The position numbers and the translations under genes are program-made. From positions 62,001-126,000 of the forward strand of contig NZ_JAJHPV010000012.1 of the NCBI RefSeq assembly GCF_020831365.1: a stretch of DNA of 64,000 bases, written 5' to 3'. Shown one piece after another: positions 1 to 8,726 of the stretch; position 1 is the stretch's first letter, and each line of letters opens with the position of its first letter. The notes under the pieces were generated by a model. The model searched no databases and was not told the origin of the DNA. It worked only from the letters and a program-made list of their open reading frames with translations. This stretch comes from Massilia agrisoli. GTDB lineage: Bacteria > Pseudomonadota > Gammaproteobacteria > Burkholderiales > Burkholderiaceae_D.

Positions 1-2
1 CG

Positions 3-275
3 ACCGCCAGCAACCTGGTCAAAAGCCTGCTCGACCGCGGCCTGGTGAAGGCCGACCGCAGCGGCCGCGATCGCCGCATCGTGCTGCTGTCGCTGCTGCC
101 GGCCGGCGCCGCCGTGCTCGATTCGGCCCCCGCCCCGTTCGCCGGTGTCTTGCCGGGTGCGCTCGCCGGCCTCGACCTGGCCACGCTGAACCGCCTGGAG
201 ACCGACCTGGCCACCGTGATCTCGCTGTTGCGCGCCGATCCGGCCGGCGCCAAGGTCCCGCTGTCCGAACTGTAA
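3..275 (+). CDS. MarR-family transcriptional regulator, C-terminal fragment
   Basis: The window opens inside this gene; the visible 90 residues run from the DNA-recognition helix to the stop. The segment SNLVKSLLDRGLVKADRSG followed by RDRR is the recognition helix and beta-wing of MarR proteins, with the usual Asp/Arg-rich wing, and the rest forms the C-terminal dimerisation helices. MarR proteins are dimeric repressors that release DNA when a small ligand or oxidant binds; the ligand cannot be judged because the N-terminus is missing. It is convergent with the CorC/HlyC gene, 6 bases apart. Family assignment is good; target genes are unknown. Confidence 0.75.
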   Translation, partial: TASNLVKSLLDRGLVKADRSGRDRRIVLLSLLPAGAAVLDSAPAPFAGVLPGALAGLDLATLNRLETDLATVISLLRADPAGAKVPLSEL

Positions 276-281
276 AGCCTG

Positions 282-1589
282 CTAGCGCGCGGCGGCGTGG
301 CCCTTGTCGGGCGCCGCGCGCGACGCCAGCACCTTGTCGATCCGCAAACCGTCGAGGTCGACGATCTCGAACTGCCAGCCGCCCCAGGCGCAGGTTTCCC
401 CCGTCGTCGGTATATCGCCCAGCAACAGCAGCATCATCCCGCTGAGCGTGTTGTAGCGGCCTCGGCTTTCCTCCGGCAATTCGCCAAGGTCGAGGCAGTC
501 CTTCAGTTCCGGAATCGGGATCAGGCCGTCGAGCAGCCACGAGCCGTCGTCGCGCCGCACCGCCCAGGCGTCCTCGCCATGGTGGGTCTTGAACTCGCCG
601 GTAATCGATTCAAGCACATCCTGCAGTGTGACAATGCCTTGCACCTGCCCGTACTCATCGACGATGAAAGCCAGCTGCATGCCGGACGACTGGAAGTTCT
701 CCAGCAATTCCATGCCGGTCAGCGACTCCGGCAGGTAGACCGGTTGCTCCAGGTTGCCGGCCAGCTCGGGGCGTTCGCCGCGCAGCACCTGCGCCAGCAT
801 CTGGCGCGCCGTGGCCACGCCCAGGATCTCGTCCCATCCGCCCCGAACCACCGGGAAGCGTGAGTGCGGGCTCGCCTCCAGCCGCCTGAGGTTGCTGTCG
901 ATATCGTCATTCACGTCAAGGCACACCACCTCGCCGCGCGGCACCATGAACGACGAGATCTGGCGGTCGTCGAGGCGGAACAGGTTGCGCACCATGCGGT
1001 GCTCCTTGTGCTCGATGATGCCCGCTTCGGAACCTTCTTCGAGGATCATGTGCAGGTCGTCCTCCGTCATCGGCTTCTGGCTCGAATCCTGTACGCCCAG
1101 CAGCCGCAGGATCAGCTGCGTGGACGAGGCCAGCAGCACGACGAAAGGCTTGGCGACGATGGCCAGCACCTGCATCGGGCGCGCCACGGCGCGGGCCAGC
1201 GGTTCGGGGTTGATCTGTCCGAGCCGCTTCGGCACCAGTTCGCCGAGGACGATCGTAAAGTAGGTAATTGCGATGACCACCAGTGCGCTTGCCGTGTAGG
1301 ACGACGCGGCCGCCGGCATGCCCAGCGATTGAAGCCAGGCCGCCAGCGGCGCCGCCAGCGTCGCCTCGCCCACCACCCCATTCAGGATGCCGATCGAGGT
1401 AATGCCGATTTGCACGGTCGACAGGAATTTGGTCGGCTCATCGCCCAGGTCGATGGCCACCTGGGCGCCGCCGTCCCCCGCGTTTGCCAGCTTCATCAGC
1501 CGTCCCTTGCGTGCGGTGACCAGGGCGATTTCCGACATGGCAAACAGGCCGTTCAGAATGATCAGGCCGAACAGGAGCGCAATTTCCAT
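282..1589 (-). CDS. CNNM/CBS-domain transporter-like protein (CorC/HlyC family)
   Basis: 435-residue inner-membrane protein. Residues 1 to about 190 are the CNNM (DUF21) transmembrane domain, recognisable from NGLFAMSEIALVTARKGRL and the Gly-rich IGITSIGILNGVVGEA. A pair of CBS domains follows (about 205-325, including FMVPRGEVVCLDVND and QGIVTLQDVLESITGE), then a C-terminal CorC_HlyC domain. The family is linked to Mg2+/Co2+ efflux and membrane-damage tolerance; the old name hemolysin is misleading. The ATG at 1587-1589 is chosen because it begins directly with the first TM helix; upstream in-frame codons encode a low-complexity leader that crosses a terminator hairpin. A weak -10 (TACAAT on the minus strand, 1628-1633) could serve it. 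Confidence 0.88.
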   Translation of the reverse strand: MEIALLFGLIILNGLFAMSEIALVTARKGRLMKLANAGDGGAQVAIDLGDEPTKFLSTVQIGITSIGILNGVVGEATLAAPLAAWLQSLGMPAAASSYTASALVVIAITYFTIVLGELVPKRLGQINPEPLARAVARPMQVLAIVAKPFVVLLASSTQLILRLLGVQDSSQKPMTEDDLHMILEEGSEAGIIEHKEHRMVRNLFRLDDRQISSFMVPRGEVVCLDVNDDIDSNLRRLEASPHSRFPVVRGGWDEILGVATARQMLAQVLRGERPELAGNLEQPVYLPESLTGMELLENFQSSGMQLAFIVDEYGQVQGIVTLQDVLESITGEFKTHHGEDAWAVRRDDGSWLLDGLIPIPELKDCLDLGELPEESRGRYNTLSGMMLLLLGDIPTTGETCAWGGWQFEIVDLDGLRIDKVLASRAAPDKGHAAAR

Positions 1590-1668
1590 GGCAAATTCCA
1601 AGGGTGGGCCTGGGCCCGTGAATGGCGATTGTACCAACAGTCTCCCGCAGCCTCGTGCGCGGCGCGCA

Positions 1669-1692
1669 TAAAAAAGCCCCCGGCATAGCCGG
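1669..1692 (-). terminator. Rho-independent terminator on the minus strand
   Basis: On the minus strand a nine-pair stem (GCCCCCGGC / GCCGGGGGC, three-base loop) is followed at once by six T. The plus strand has no T-run after the stem, so it can only stop leftward transcription. There is no minus-strand gene to its right, so it ends either an unannotated small RNA or the leader of the CorC/HlyC gene. Confidence 0.8.
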
Positions 1693-1806
1693 GGGCAGGA
1701 GGCCCGGTAACACACCTCATCGCAGTGTCGTAGCAATCAAAGCGCTTGAATTGCCCACCAGCACATTGTGCCTCAAACACATATTGGTGGCAATCATATT
1801 TGTCCA
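1669..1806 (-). ncRNA. Candidate structured small RNA or attenuated leader
   Basis: Reading leftward, a -10-like TATTAT (plus-strand 1812-1817) is followed by about 135 bases with strong internal pairing: GATTGCCACCA pairs with TGGTGGGCAATT about 25 bases downstream, leaving one bulged base. A Rho-independent terminator with a T6 tail comes next. No convincing protein is encoded in the interval. The -35 region is weak and the RNA matches no family I recognise, so promoter plus stem plus terminator is the whole case. It may be a free small RNA, or the leader of the CorC/HlyC gene with premature termination. Confidence 0.35.
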
Positions 1807-1816
1807 AATGTATAAT
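1787..1816 (+). promoter_or_regulatory. Putative sigma-70 promoter of the 1.9-5.8 kb operon
   Basis: A perfect TATAAT (1811-1816) lies 18 bases after GTGGCA (1787-1792; 4 of 6 to TTGACA). The following AT-rich 5' region contains a short GCGCAC-AAC-GTGCGC hairpin (1868-1882) just ahead of the first ORF. The -10 overlaps the minus-strand -10-like element, so the two promoters would compete. Confidence 0.4.
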
Positions 1817-1887
1817 ACCGTGATGATTTTCTTACACTATTTAGTGCGGAGCCAGGGTAAAGACAGCGCGCACAACGTGCGCTTTCG

Positions 1888-2313
1888 ATGCCGTATGGCG
1901 CCGCCGCCTTGCCGATGACCCTGACCGGCCCGGGCCCAATTCCTGAAGAAACGCAGCGTTTCATCCTGCTCGCGATCCCGTCCGTTCCCTACCTCGAGGC
2001 ACTGCTGCTGCTACGCGGCGCACCCCAACTGTCGTGGGACGCCGAACAGGTGGCGCGCCGCCTGTACCTGAACGAGAAAGGGGCGCAAGGCCTGCTGGAC
2101 CAACTGTACGCGGCCGGCGTCGTCAGCGCGGACGGAAGCAGCTTCTGCTATGCTCCGCAAAGCGAACAAATGCGTTCGATGATCGACGGCCTCGCGGAAA
2201 TCTATTCCCGCAACCTGATCGGGGTCAGCAACCTGATCCACTCGAAGGCGAATACAAAAGCGCAGCAGTTTGCCGACGCCTTCGTGTTCCGAAAACCACC
2301 GGAGAACAACTGA
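1888..2313 (+). CDS. Small winged-helix-like protein of unknown function
   Basis: 141 residues from the first ATG, or 132 from the ATG at 1915; neither has a clear Shine-Dalgarno. The core (SVPYLEALLLLR, then WDAEQVARRLYLNEKGAQGL and LLDQLYAAGVV) reads as a winged helix: a helix, a helix-turn-helix and a short wing ending in FCYAPQSE. A C-terminal helical tail with SRNLIGVSNLIHSK follows. The stop overlaps the next start (TGATG), so it leads a tightly coupled operon with a secreted protein, an antiporter and a YbdK-type ligase. A regulatory or adaptor role is inferred from the fold impression only. Confidence 0.6.
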   Translation: MPYGAAALPMTLTGPGPIPEETQRFILLAIPSVPYLEALLLLRGAPQLSWDAEQVARRLYLNEKGAQGLLDQLYAAGVVSADGSSFCYAPQSEQMRSMIDGLAEIYSRNLIGVSNLIHSKANTKAQQFADAFVFRKPPENN

Positions 2314-3407
2314 TGGCGACAAGCCCCCGTTCCAGGCGCATGCGCGTACTGGCCTCTAGCACCGGCCATGCCGCTCTGCTTGCCGCACTTTTCGCAAGCC
2401 AGCTGCCGGCCAGCGCCGCGCCAGTGAAACAGCGCACGAAGGCGCAATCCGACACTGTCGATTTCGCCAAACTGGCCCAGCACCGCCCGCGCAAGTGCGC
2501 CCCTGACGTCGCGGCGGTGGCCGGGCCGGCCGGCTGGAAGGAGGCAGCGCCCCAGTGTGTCTGGCAGGGCCGGCTGCAGATGCGGCGCTGGCAGGCCAAC
2601 GCCGTCCAGGGCGCCTGCGTATCGCGCGCGGCCGGCTGGCTGGCGTGGCAGCGCCCGCGGGTCGGCGTGGCGCCGGTGTCGCCTGGCGCGGCCTGGCACA
2701 GCGGATGGAAGTCGCACTACCTGGCCGGTCCGGCCGAAGGTGAAATACAGCGTATCGCCACTGTCGAAATGCGCGAGCCTGGCGTCTGGACGGCAACCGA
2801 ATGGACATGGTCGCCCTCCCCGCGTCCGGCCACCCGCGCCTGGCAAGAGGGGCGCTGGCGGCTGATTGCGCAGGTAGCGTCGACAGTGCGCGCCGCCGAA
2901 GGCGCGCCAGCGGGGCCGCTGCGCCAGGCATGGGAAAAGAACCTCAAGGGCCGGCCCGGCGAAATCGCGCCGGACGGCTGGCGCTGGAGCAGCGAAGGCA
3001 AATGCCTGCGCATGGCGCCGATGGCGCCGGCCAGCGTCCCATTGCCGCTGCCGCATGCGCGCGAAGACGCCCGCCTCGAACAGCGCGCCGCGATGCAGAT
3101 CCAGCTGGCGCGGCGCTACCCTGGCGCCACCTTCCTGATGCCGTTCCGGCTGCTCGATGCACCGGCCGCGGCGCCGCGCTCCGGCGCCAAGTATGCAGCC
3201 ATCTGGACCGAGCGCACCAACGTCACTGGCCAGCTGTGGATTCCGCAAAAGTCGGGCGAACCGGCCGTGCGCGCCCAGGTCAGCACCTCGCTGCCGGCGC
3301 GCTACGACACGCCGTCCGGGCTGGCCGCCAGCAGCGGTGCGCTGCGCGCCATCGAGGGCGAACTGAGCGGCATTGCCGATACCTGGAGTGCCGACCATGA
3401 GCGATAG
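2313..3407 (+). CDS. Secreted hypothetical protein
   Basis: 364 residues. An Arg-rich start and hydrophobic stretch ending ASQLPASAAP form a Sec signal peptide (about residues 1-33), so the mature protein should be periplasmic or exported. The mature part has four Cys (in RKCAP, PQCVW, GACVS, GKCLR), allowing two disulfides, and is Trp-rich, but no known domain is recognisable. Its ATG overlaps the stop of the preceding gene, and its end overlaps the start of the antiporter gene by 11 bases, so the three are translationally coupled. Function unknown; it may be a periplasmic partner of the antiporter. Confidence 0.7.
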   Translation: MATSPRSRRMRVLASSTGHAALLAALFASQLPASAAPVKQRTKAQSDTVDFAKLAQHRPRKCAPDVAAVAGPAGWKEAAPQCVWQGRLQMRRWQANAVQGACVSRAAGWLAWQRPRVGVAPVSPGAAWHSGWKSHYLAGPAEGEIQRIATVEMREPGVWTATEWTWSPSPRPATRAWQEGRWRLIAQVASTVRAAEGAPAGPLRQAWEKNLKGRPGEIAPDGWRWSSEGKCLRMAPMAPASVPLPLPHAREDARLEQRAAMQIQLARRYPGATFLMPFRLLDAPAAAPRSGAKYAAIWTERTNVTGQLWIPQKSGEPAVRAQVSTSLPARYDTPSGLAASSGALRAIEGELSGIADTWSADHER

Positions 3408-4602
3408 GATCTTTGAACTGGCGCCCTGGCTGTTTTCGCCACTGGCCATCATCGGCGCCGGCCTGCTGCTGGCCCAGCTGATCGGCCTCGGGCTGGCGTC
3501 GCGCGGGCTACCCAAGTTGTACGGCGCCGTGATCGCCGGCCTGCTGGTCGGGGTGAGCGGGCTGGGGCTGGTCGACTCGTTCCTGCTGTCGCAATTCCAG
3601 GAGCTGTTCAACGCTGCCACTGCGCTGGTGCTGTTCGAGGTCGGCCGCAAGATGGACCTGCAGTGGCTATGGCGCAGCGGGCGCGAAGGCATGAGCCTGG
3701 TGCTTGCCAGCGTCCTGCGCGGCGCCGTCAGCTTCGCCTGCCTGCTCGCCTTCGGCCTTCCCGGCGGCGACGCCGCGTTCATCGCGGTGGTGCTGATCGC
3801 CGCCAGCCCGATCATCTTCGCGTCGATGGCGGGCGACTCCAACGCCAGCGGCGTCGCCACCTTTGCGGGGGCCAACATGGTCGGCATCGGCAACGTCATC
3901 GCGCTGCTCGCACTGGGGCCGGCGTTCGCCTGGATCAAGATGCAGGACCCGGCGTCCGGCGGCTTCGGCGCCGAGCTGGGCGGGCAACTGACCAAGCTGG
4001 CGCTGGGCGCCGTTATCGCCGGGGTTTGCTATGGCCTGTATGCGGTCGCTACCCGCGTCACCCGCGCCCCTGCACGCCAGCGCCCTGCCATGCTGCTGGC
4101 CGCGCTGCTGATGGACCTGGGACTGTGCTCGGTCACCGCGTCGAGCGCGTTGTTGTCGCTGCTGCTGATGGGCCTCATGCTGCGCAACGCAGAAAAGCGC
4201 GACAACGTGTTCCAGGCACAGCTCAAAACCGGGCAGGACATCGGTTATGCGCTGCTGTTCATGATGTCGGCGGCCCTGGTCGAGATCCAGCAGCTGATAA
4301 ACCCGGCCGTGCTGGGACTGGCGCTGCTGATTTTTGCGCTGCGCATCGGCATCACGCGGGTCGCCCTGATCGGCAGCAGCGCGTGGAGCGCGCGCAAGAA
4401 AAACGCCATGGCGGTGTCGATGTGCTCCCTGGTCAGTTTCGGCACCCTGATGGTCGATAACTCCCTCGGCATCTACACCGGCCTTGGGCCGGCGGGGGCG
4501 CAGGTGATCGCGTCGCTGCTGGCACTGAATGTCCTGATCGCCCCTGCCCTCACCTGGTGGGGACTGAAGATCGCGGGCGAAACGCACGAGGAGGAAGACT
4601 AA
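3397..4602 (+). CDS. Cation:proton antiporter (CPA2-like), no RCK domain
   Basis: 401 residues, almost entirely transmembrane (about 11-12 helices). It has the alternating Gly-rich helices of the Na+/H+ exchanger fold, such as KLYGAVIAGLLVGVSGLGL, the VLFEVGRKMDL segment and AASPIIFASMAGDSNASG. Members exchange Na+ or K+ for H+. The cytoplasmic nucleotide-binding RCK domain of Kef-type systems is absent: the ORF ends about 15 residues after the last TM. The start overlaps the secreted-protein gene and the stop abuts the ATG of the YbdK-type ligase, so the genes are expressed together. Ion specificity cannot be read from the sequence. Confidence 0.75.
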   Translation: MSDRIFELAPWLFSPLAIIGAGLLLAQLIGLGLASRGLPKLYGAVIAGLLVGVSGLGLVDSFLLSQFQELFNAATALVLFEVGRKMDLQWLWRSGREGMSLVLASVLRGAVSFACLLAFGLPGGDAAFIAVVLIAASPIIFASMAGDSNASGVATFAGANMVGIGNVIALLALGPAFAWIKMQDPASGGFGAELGGQLTKLALGAVIAGVCYGLYAVATRVTRAPARQRPAMLLAALLMDLGLCSVTASSALLSLLLMGLMLRNAEKRDNVFQAQLKTGQDIGYALLFMMSAALVEIQQLINPAVLGLALLIFALRIGITRVALIGSSAWSARKKNAMAVSMCSLVSFGTLMVDNSLGIYTGLGPAGAQVIASLLALNVLIAPALTWWGLKIAGETHEEED

Positions 4603-5820
4603 ATGACCGATAAGGCCGAACAGATCATCTCGCTGGAGGAAGCGCAGGCACGGGCCGTATCGGGCACCGGGCCGGCATTCCTGCCGCCGTTCGCCAACTC
4701 GCGCATGGGGTCGATGGGCATCGAGCTGGAGCTGATGGTGCTCGACCGCCTGACTTACGACCTGCTGCCGGCAGCCCCCGATATCCTGCGCCTGCTCGAC
4801 CAGCGCAAGAAGGAATGGGTCGCGACGCCCGAAATCACCACCTCGATGCTGGAAGTGGCGACCTCGATCCTCGACGGCTACGACCAGGCCGCCGCGCAGG
4901 TCGAGGAGATCCGCGCGGCCGTGCGCAGCGCCGCCTTCCAGGTGGGCGCGGCCATTTCGGGCGGCGGCGCCCACCCGTTCCAGAAATGGGCCGAGCAGCG
5001 CATCTACCCGAAGGAGCGCTACCGGGCCTCGGCCAAGAAGTTTGGCTACCTGGCCAAGCTGTTTACCGTCTTCGGCATGCACGTGCATATCGGCGTGCCT
5101 GACGGGGACGAAGCGATCCGCATCGCGGCCTGGCTGACCCAGCGCGCACCGCTGTTTATCGCGCTGTCGGCCAACTCGCCGTGCTGGCAGGGAGAGGATT
5201 CGGGCTTTTGCAGCGCGCGCAGCAATGTGGTGGGCGCCTTCCCGATGAGCGGCACGATGCCGTCCGAGATCCGCAGCTGGAGCGGGTTCGAGGAATATTT
5301 CGACCGCCTGGCGGGGCACGGCATCGTCGGCTCGATCAAGGACTTCTACTGGGACGTGCGGCCGAAGCCCGAATACGGCACCGTCGAACTGCGCGTGCTC
5401 GACACGCCGCTGCGCCCGGCCCACGCGGCCGCGCTGGCAAGCTACGCGCGCGAGCTATGCATCGAAGCCCACGGCCGGCCCGGCGCCTGGCCATCGGACA
5501 GCAGCCGCGAGCTGTATGCGTGGAACCGCTTCAACGCCGCCAAGGAAGGCGTCAGCGCGATCTGGATCGATCCGGAGAACGGCGCGCGCCTGCCGGTGTC
5601 GGAGGTCGTCGAGAACGACCTGCAGCGCCTGGCGGGCGTGTCGCTCGATCCCGGCTTTGGCACCGCGTGCGAGGTAATCCGCGAGCTGATGGCCAAAGGC
5701 GGCCAGGCGCGCTGGCTGACCGCGCACATGGACGCCGGCTCCGGCGTCAACGATATAGCGCGGGTGGCCAGCGAAATGTTCGACCTGCCCGATGAACGGG
5801 TGGGCAAGCTTAAGCCTTGA
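4603..5820 (+). CDS. ybdK: YbdK-type carboxylate-amine ligase (GCS2 family)
   Basis: 405 residues covering the whole glutamate-cysteine ligase family 2 fold. Recognisable segments are GSMGIELELMVLD (substrate/ATP-binding glutamates near the start), SGGGAHPF, FGMHVHIGV and RPKPEYGTVELRVLDTPL. Family members join a carboxylate, usually the gamma-carboxyl of glutamate, to an amine using ATP; E. coli YbdK has only weak gamma-glutamylcysteine synthetase activity and its real substrate is unknown. Start is fixed by direct abutment to the antiporter stop (TAA-ATG). The end overlaps the convergent cueR gene by 11 bases. It is last in the four-gene operon. Confidence 0.85.
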   Translation: MTDKAEQIISLEEAQARAVSGTGPAFLPPFANSRMGSMGIELELMVLDRLTYDLLPAAPDILRLLDQRKKEWVATPEITTSMLEVATSILDGYDQAAAQVEEIRAAVRSAAFQVGAAISGGGAHPFQKWAEQRIYPKERYRASAKKFGYLAKLFTVFGMHVHIGVPDGDEAIRIAAWLTQRAPLFIALSANSPCWQGEDSGFCSARSNVVGAFPMSGTMPSEIRSWSGFEEYFDRLAGHGIVGSIKDFYWDVRPKPEYGTVELRVLDTPLRPAHAAALASYARELCIEAHGRPGAWPSDSSRELYAWNRFNAAKEGVSAIWIDPENGARLPVSEVVENDLQRLAGVSLDPGFGTACEVIRELMAKGGQARWLTAHMDAGSGVNDIARVASEMFDLPDERVGKLKP

Positions 5821-6214
5821 CTGTCACCGCCGCGGCGAGGTCGTCGAGGATCGGGCAGTCGGGCCGGTCGTCGCCGTGGCAGGCGCTGGCGAGGTTTTCC
5901 AGCGTGCGCCGCATCGCCTGCATGTCGGCGATCTTGCGGTCCAGCTCCGCGATGTGCTCCCTGGCCAGCATGCGCACATCGTGGCTGGCGCGGTGCTTGT
6001 CCTGCCACAGGGCCAGCAGCGCGCGGATCTGCTCCAGCGAAAAGCCAAGCTCGCGCCCGCGATGGATAAACTGCAGCATCTGCACCTCGCGCACCGAGTA
6101 CACGCGGTAACCCGAGCCGGTGCGTTTCGCCTCGCCCGTCAGGCCGATCGCCTCGTAGTGGCGGATCATCTTGGCCGATACGCCCGAGGCCTTCGCCGCT
6201 TCACCGATATTCAT
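5810..6214 (-). CDS. cueR: Cu(I)-responsive MerR-family regulator CueR
   Basis: 134 residues. It begins [20 protein letters not shown], the MerR helix-turn-helix, followed by the wing (GSGYRVYS) and long dimerisation helix. The metal loop CHGDDRPDC near the C-terminus has the two Cys spaced as in CueR (C-x7-C), which select monovalent copper, silver or gold; no Hg or Zn signature is present. It sits directly after copA with an ATGA overlap, so it is co-transcribed with the ATPase it controls. Two palindromic CueR-type promoters lie at 8611-8695. CueR twists long-spacer promoters into an active shape when Cu(I) binds. Confidence 0.93.
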   Translation of the reverse strand: MNIGEAAKASGVSAKMIRHYEAIGLTGEAKRTGSGYRVYSVREVQMLQFIHRGRELGFSLEQIRALLALWQDKHRASHDVRMLAREHIAELDRKIADMQAMRRTLENLASACHGDDRPDCPILDDLAAAVTVKA

Positions 6215-8583
6215 GCCGCCCCCTTCCAGCGCCGCAGCAGCAGCGCGTTACTCACCACGGATACACTCGAAAACGCCATCGCCGCACCGGCGATCATCGG
6301 GTTGAGCAGGCCGAATGCGGCCAGCGGCACCCCGACAGCGTTGAACACAAAGGCCCAGAACAGGTTCTGGCGGATCTTGGCGTAGGTGCGGCGCGAAATG
6401 TCGATCGCATCGGCCAGCAGGCGCGGATCGCCGCGCATCAGCGTCACGCCAGCCGTGTGCATCGCCACGTCGGTGCCGCCGCCCATCGCGATGCCGATAT
6501 CGGCCGCCGCCAGCGCGGGCGCGTCGTTGATACCGTCGCCCACCATCGCCACCCGCCTTCCTTTCGCCCGCAGCTGCGCGATGACGTCCGCCTTCCCTTC
6601 CGGGAGCACCTGCGCATGGACTTCGTCGATGCCCAGCTGGCCGGCGATGTGGCTGGCGCTGCCGTGGTTGTCGCCGGTGAGCATCACGGTGCGGATATTG
6701 GCCGCCTTCAGGGCGCGCACCGCTTCCGCGCTTTCGGGCTTGAGCGCGTCACCGAAGGCCAGCATGCCGACCAGTTTCGCCTCTGGCCTGGTTTGCGCCA
6801 GCCAGGACACGGTTTCGCCGGCCTGTTCGTGGCGCGCTGCCGCCTCCGCCAGGCCATCCACGGCGACGCCGAAGCGTTCCAGCAGGCGGCCGTTGCCAAG
6901 CGCATAGCTTGCGCCTGCCACCGTTGCCGTCACCCCGTGGCCAGGCACCGCCTGCACGTCGCTGGCCGCGGCGATGGCCATGCCGTTCGCCGCATCGCCC
7001 ACCGCGCGCGCCAGCGGGTGTTCGCTGCCGCGCTGCACGGCAGCCGACAAGGCCAGCAGAGTGTCGTGGTCGCCGTCTGCCGCGAGGTGCGCGGTCAGGC
7101 GCGGCTTGCCCGCGGTGAGCGTGCCGGTCTTGTCGAACGCGACGATTTCGACGCCGTGCAGCAGTTCAAGCGCCTCGGCGTCCTTGATCAGGATGCCGCG
7201 GCGCGCGGCCACGCCGGTGCCGGCCATGATGGCCGTTGGCGTCGCCAGGCCAAGCGCGCATGGGCAGGCGATCACCAGCACCGCGACGGCGTTGAGCAGC
7301 GCGCCGCTCCAGTCGCCGTTGTACAGCCACCAGCCGATAAACGCAGCCAGCGCAATGACCACGACAGCCGGCACGAACACCGCGCTGACCTTGTCCACCA
7401 GCCGCTGCACCGGCGCCTTGGCCGCCTGCGCGTCTTCCACCGCGCGGATGATGCGCGCCAGGGTCGATTCGGCGCCCAGCGCCGTGGCGCGCGCCACCAC
7501 CAGCCCTTCGCCGTTGACCGCGCCGCCGATCACCGTGTCGCCGCTGCCTTTCGTCACCGGCATGCTTTCGCCTGTCAGCATCGATTCGTCCGCGTGGGTG
7601 GCGCCCTCGATGATGACGCCGTCCATCGGCACCCGCTCGCCGGGCCGGATGACCACTTCGTCGCCGATGCGCAGCGCCTCGACCGCGATGTCGCGCTCGG
7701 CGCCGTCCTTACGCACACGCGCGGTGGCCGGACGCAGCGCCTGCAGCGCGCGGATCGCTTCGGTGGTCTGGCGCTTGGCGCGCGCTTCCAGCCACTTGCC
7801 GAGGCGGACCAGGGTGATGACGACTGCGGCCGCCTCGAAATACAGGTGCCCGGCGCCATTCAGCCATTCGAACACGCTCAGGCCGTAAGCCGCCGAGGTG
7901 CCGAGGGCGACCAGCAGGTCCATGTTGCCGGTGCGGGCCAGCAGCGCCTTCCAGGCGGCGCGGTAGAACCGCGCGCCGATCCAGAACTGCACCGGGGTCG
8001 CCAGCATCAGCTGCACCCAGCCAGGCAGCATCAGGTGCGCGCCGAACAGTTCCGCGGCCATCGGCACCACCAGCGGCAAGGTCAGCGCGATGGCGATGCC
8101 GATTTGCCAGGCGTCGCGCGCGACCGGATCCGGACCGGCGGCCGCAGCCTGTCCGCCGGCAGCCGGGGTGGCGGTATAGCCGGCGCGGGCGACCGCCTCC
8201 ACCAGCGCCGCGGTATCGGCCGCGCCGGCGGTGCGCACGACCGCGCGCTCGGTGGCGAGGTTGACGCTGGCGTCGAGTACGCCCGGCACCGCGCGCAGGG
8301 CCTTCTCGACCCGTCCGGCGCACGACGCGCAGGTCATGCCGCCGATCGCCAGGCTGGTCTCCATGCTCGGCACCGCATAGCCGGCGGCTTTGACGGCGTC
8401 CGCCACCTGGGCGGCGCTGAGGCCGCCATCGGCGCTCAGGCGCGCCGATTCATTGGCAAGGTTGACCGACACCGAATGCACGCCCGGCAGCGCGGCCAGG
8501 GCGCGCTCCACCCGGCCGACGCACGATGCGCAGCTCATGCCTTCGATCGGCACGTTCATTTCCCTGATGGTCGTTGTGTTCAT
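6211..8583 (-). CDS. copA: Cu(I)-exporting P1B-type ATPase CopA
   Basis: 790 residues. Two N-terminal heavy-metal-associated domains carry MSCASC (Cys 18 and 21) and MTCASC (Cys 85 and 88). Transmembrane helices follow, then the TGES actuator loop, the intramembrane CPC copper site (residues 440-442), the DKTGT phosphorylation site (484-488) and [10 protein letters not shown]. It pumps Cu(I) from the cytoplasm to the periplasm using ATP. The ATG at 8581-8583 is chosen because GGAGAAAG sits just upstream; the longer reading from a TTG would place this ribosome-binding site inside the gene. First gene of the copA-cueR operon, controlled by the CueR promoter at 8611-8641. Confidence 0.95.
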   Translation of the reverse strand: MNTTTIREMNVPIEGMSCASCVGRVERALAALPGVHSVSVNLANESARLSADGGLSAAQVADAVKAAGYAVPSMETSLAIGGMTCASCAGRVEKALRAVPGVLDASVNLATERAVVRTAGAADTAALVEAVARAGYTATPAAGGQAAAAGPDPVARDAWQIGIAIALTLPLVVPMAAELFGAHLMLPGWVQLMLATPVQFWIGARFYRAAWKALLARTGNMDLLVALGTSAAYGLSVFEWLNGAGHLYFEAAAVVITLVRLGKWLEARAKRQTTEAIRALQALRPATARVRKDGAERDIAVEALRIGDEVVIRPGERVPMDGVIIEGATHADESMLTGESMPVTKGSGDTVIGGAVNGEGLVVARATALGAESTLARIIRAVEDAQAAKAPVQRLVDKVSAVFVPAVVVIALAAFIGWWLYNGDWSGALLNAVAVLVIACPCALGLATPTAIMAGTGVAARRGILIKDAEALELLHGVEIVAFDKTGTLTAGKPRLTAHLAADGDHDTLLALSAAVQRGSEHPLARAVGDAANGMAIAAASDVQAVPGHGVTATVAGASYALGNGRLLERFGVAVDGLAEAAARHEQAGETVSWLAQTRPEAKLVGMLAFGDALKPESAEAVRALKAANIRTVMLTGDNHGSASHIAGQLGIDEVHAQVLPEGKADVIAQLRAKGRRVAMVGDGINDAPALAAADIGIAMGGGTDVAMHTAGVTLMRGDPRLLADAIDISRRTYAKIRQNLFWAFVFNAVGVPLAAFGLLNPMIAGAAMAFSSVSVVSNALLLRRWKGAA

Positions 8584-8610
8584 TTCTTTCTCCAATTGAT
8601 TCTTGACACC

Positions 8611-8641
8611 AGCATCGACCTTCCCATCATTGTAAGGTCAA
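8611..8641 (-). promoter_or_regulatory. CueR-type promoter and operator for copA-cueR
   Basis: On the minus strand TTGACC (plus 8636-8641) and GATGCT (8611-8616) are separated by exactly 19 bases, the overlong spacer typical of MerR-family promoters. The spacer holds the dyad GACCTT...GAAGGTC. Spacing and dyad both match CueR targets. Confidence 0.85.
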
Positions 8642-8664
8642 GGGAAATTTTTTGTGGCCAAGGC

Positions 8665-8695
8665 TTGACCTTCCCACGGTGGCAAGGTGCATCAT
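8665..8695 (+). promoter_or_regulatory. CueR-type promoter and operator for the copZ operon
   Basis: TTGACC (8665-8670), a 19-base spacer and CATCAT (8690-8695) face right. The spacer carries the dyad ACCTTCCCACGGTGGCAAGGT, with near-perfect ACCTT / AAGGT arms. It is the mirror partner of the copA promoter 24 bases away. Confidence 0.85.
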
Positions 8696-8726
8696 GCTGT
8701 CTTCACCAATCTTCCTGGAGCACGAG

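Noticed and set aside
1590-1736. N-terminal extension of the CorC/HlyC protein
   Set aside because: The extra 49 residues cross the terminator hairpin and are low-complexity; the conserved protein begins at the TM helix.
2202-3995. Long minus-strand reading frame of 597 residues
   Set aside because: It is antisense to the secreted-protein and antiporter genes, whose reading frames have signal peptide, TM helices and operon overlaps. High-GC DNA produces such antisense frames; this one has no domain and is Arg/Ala/Pro-rich.
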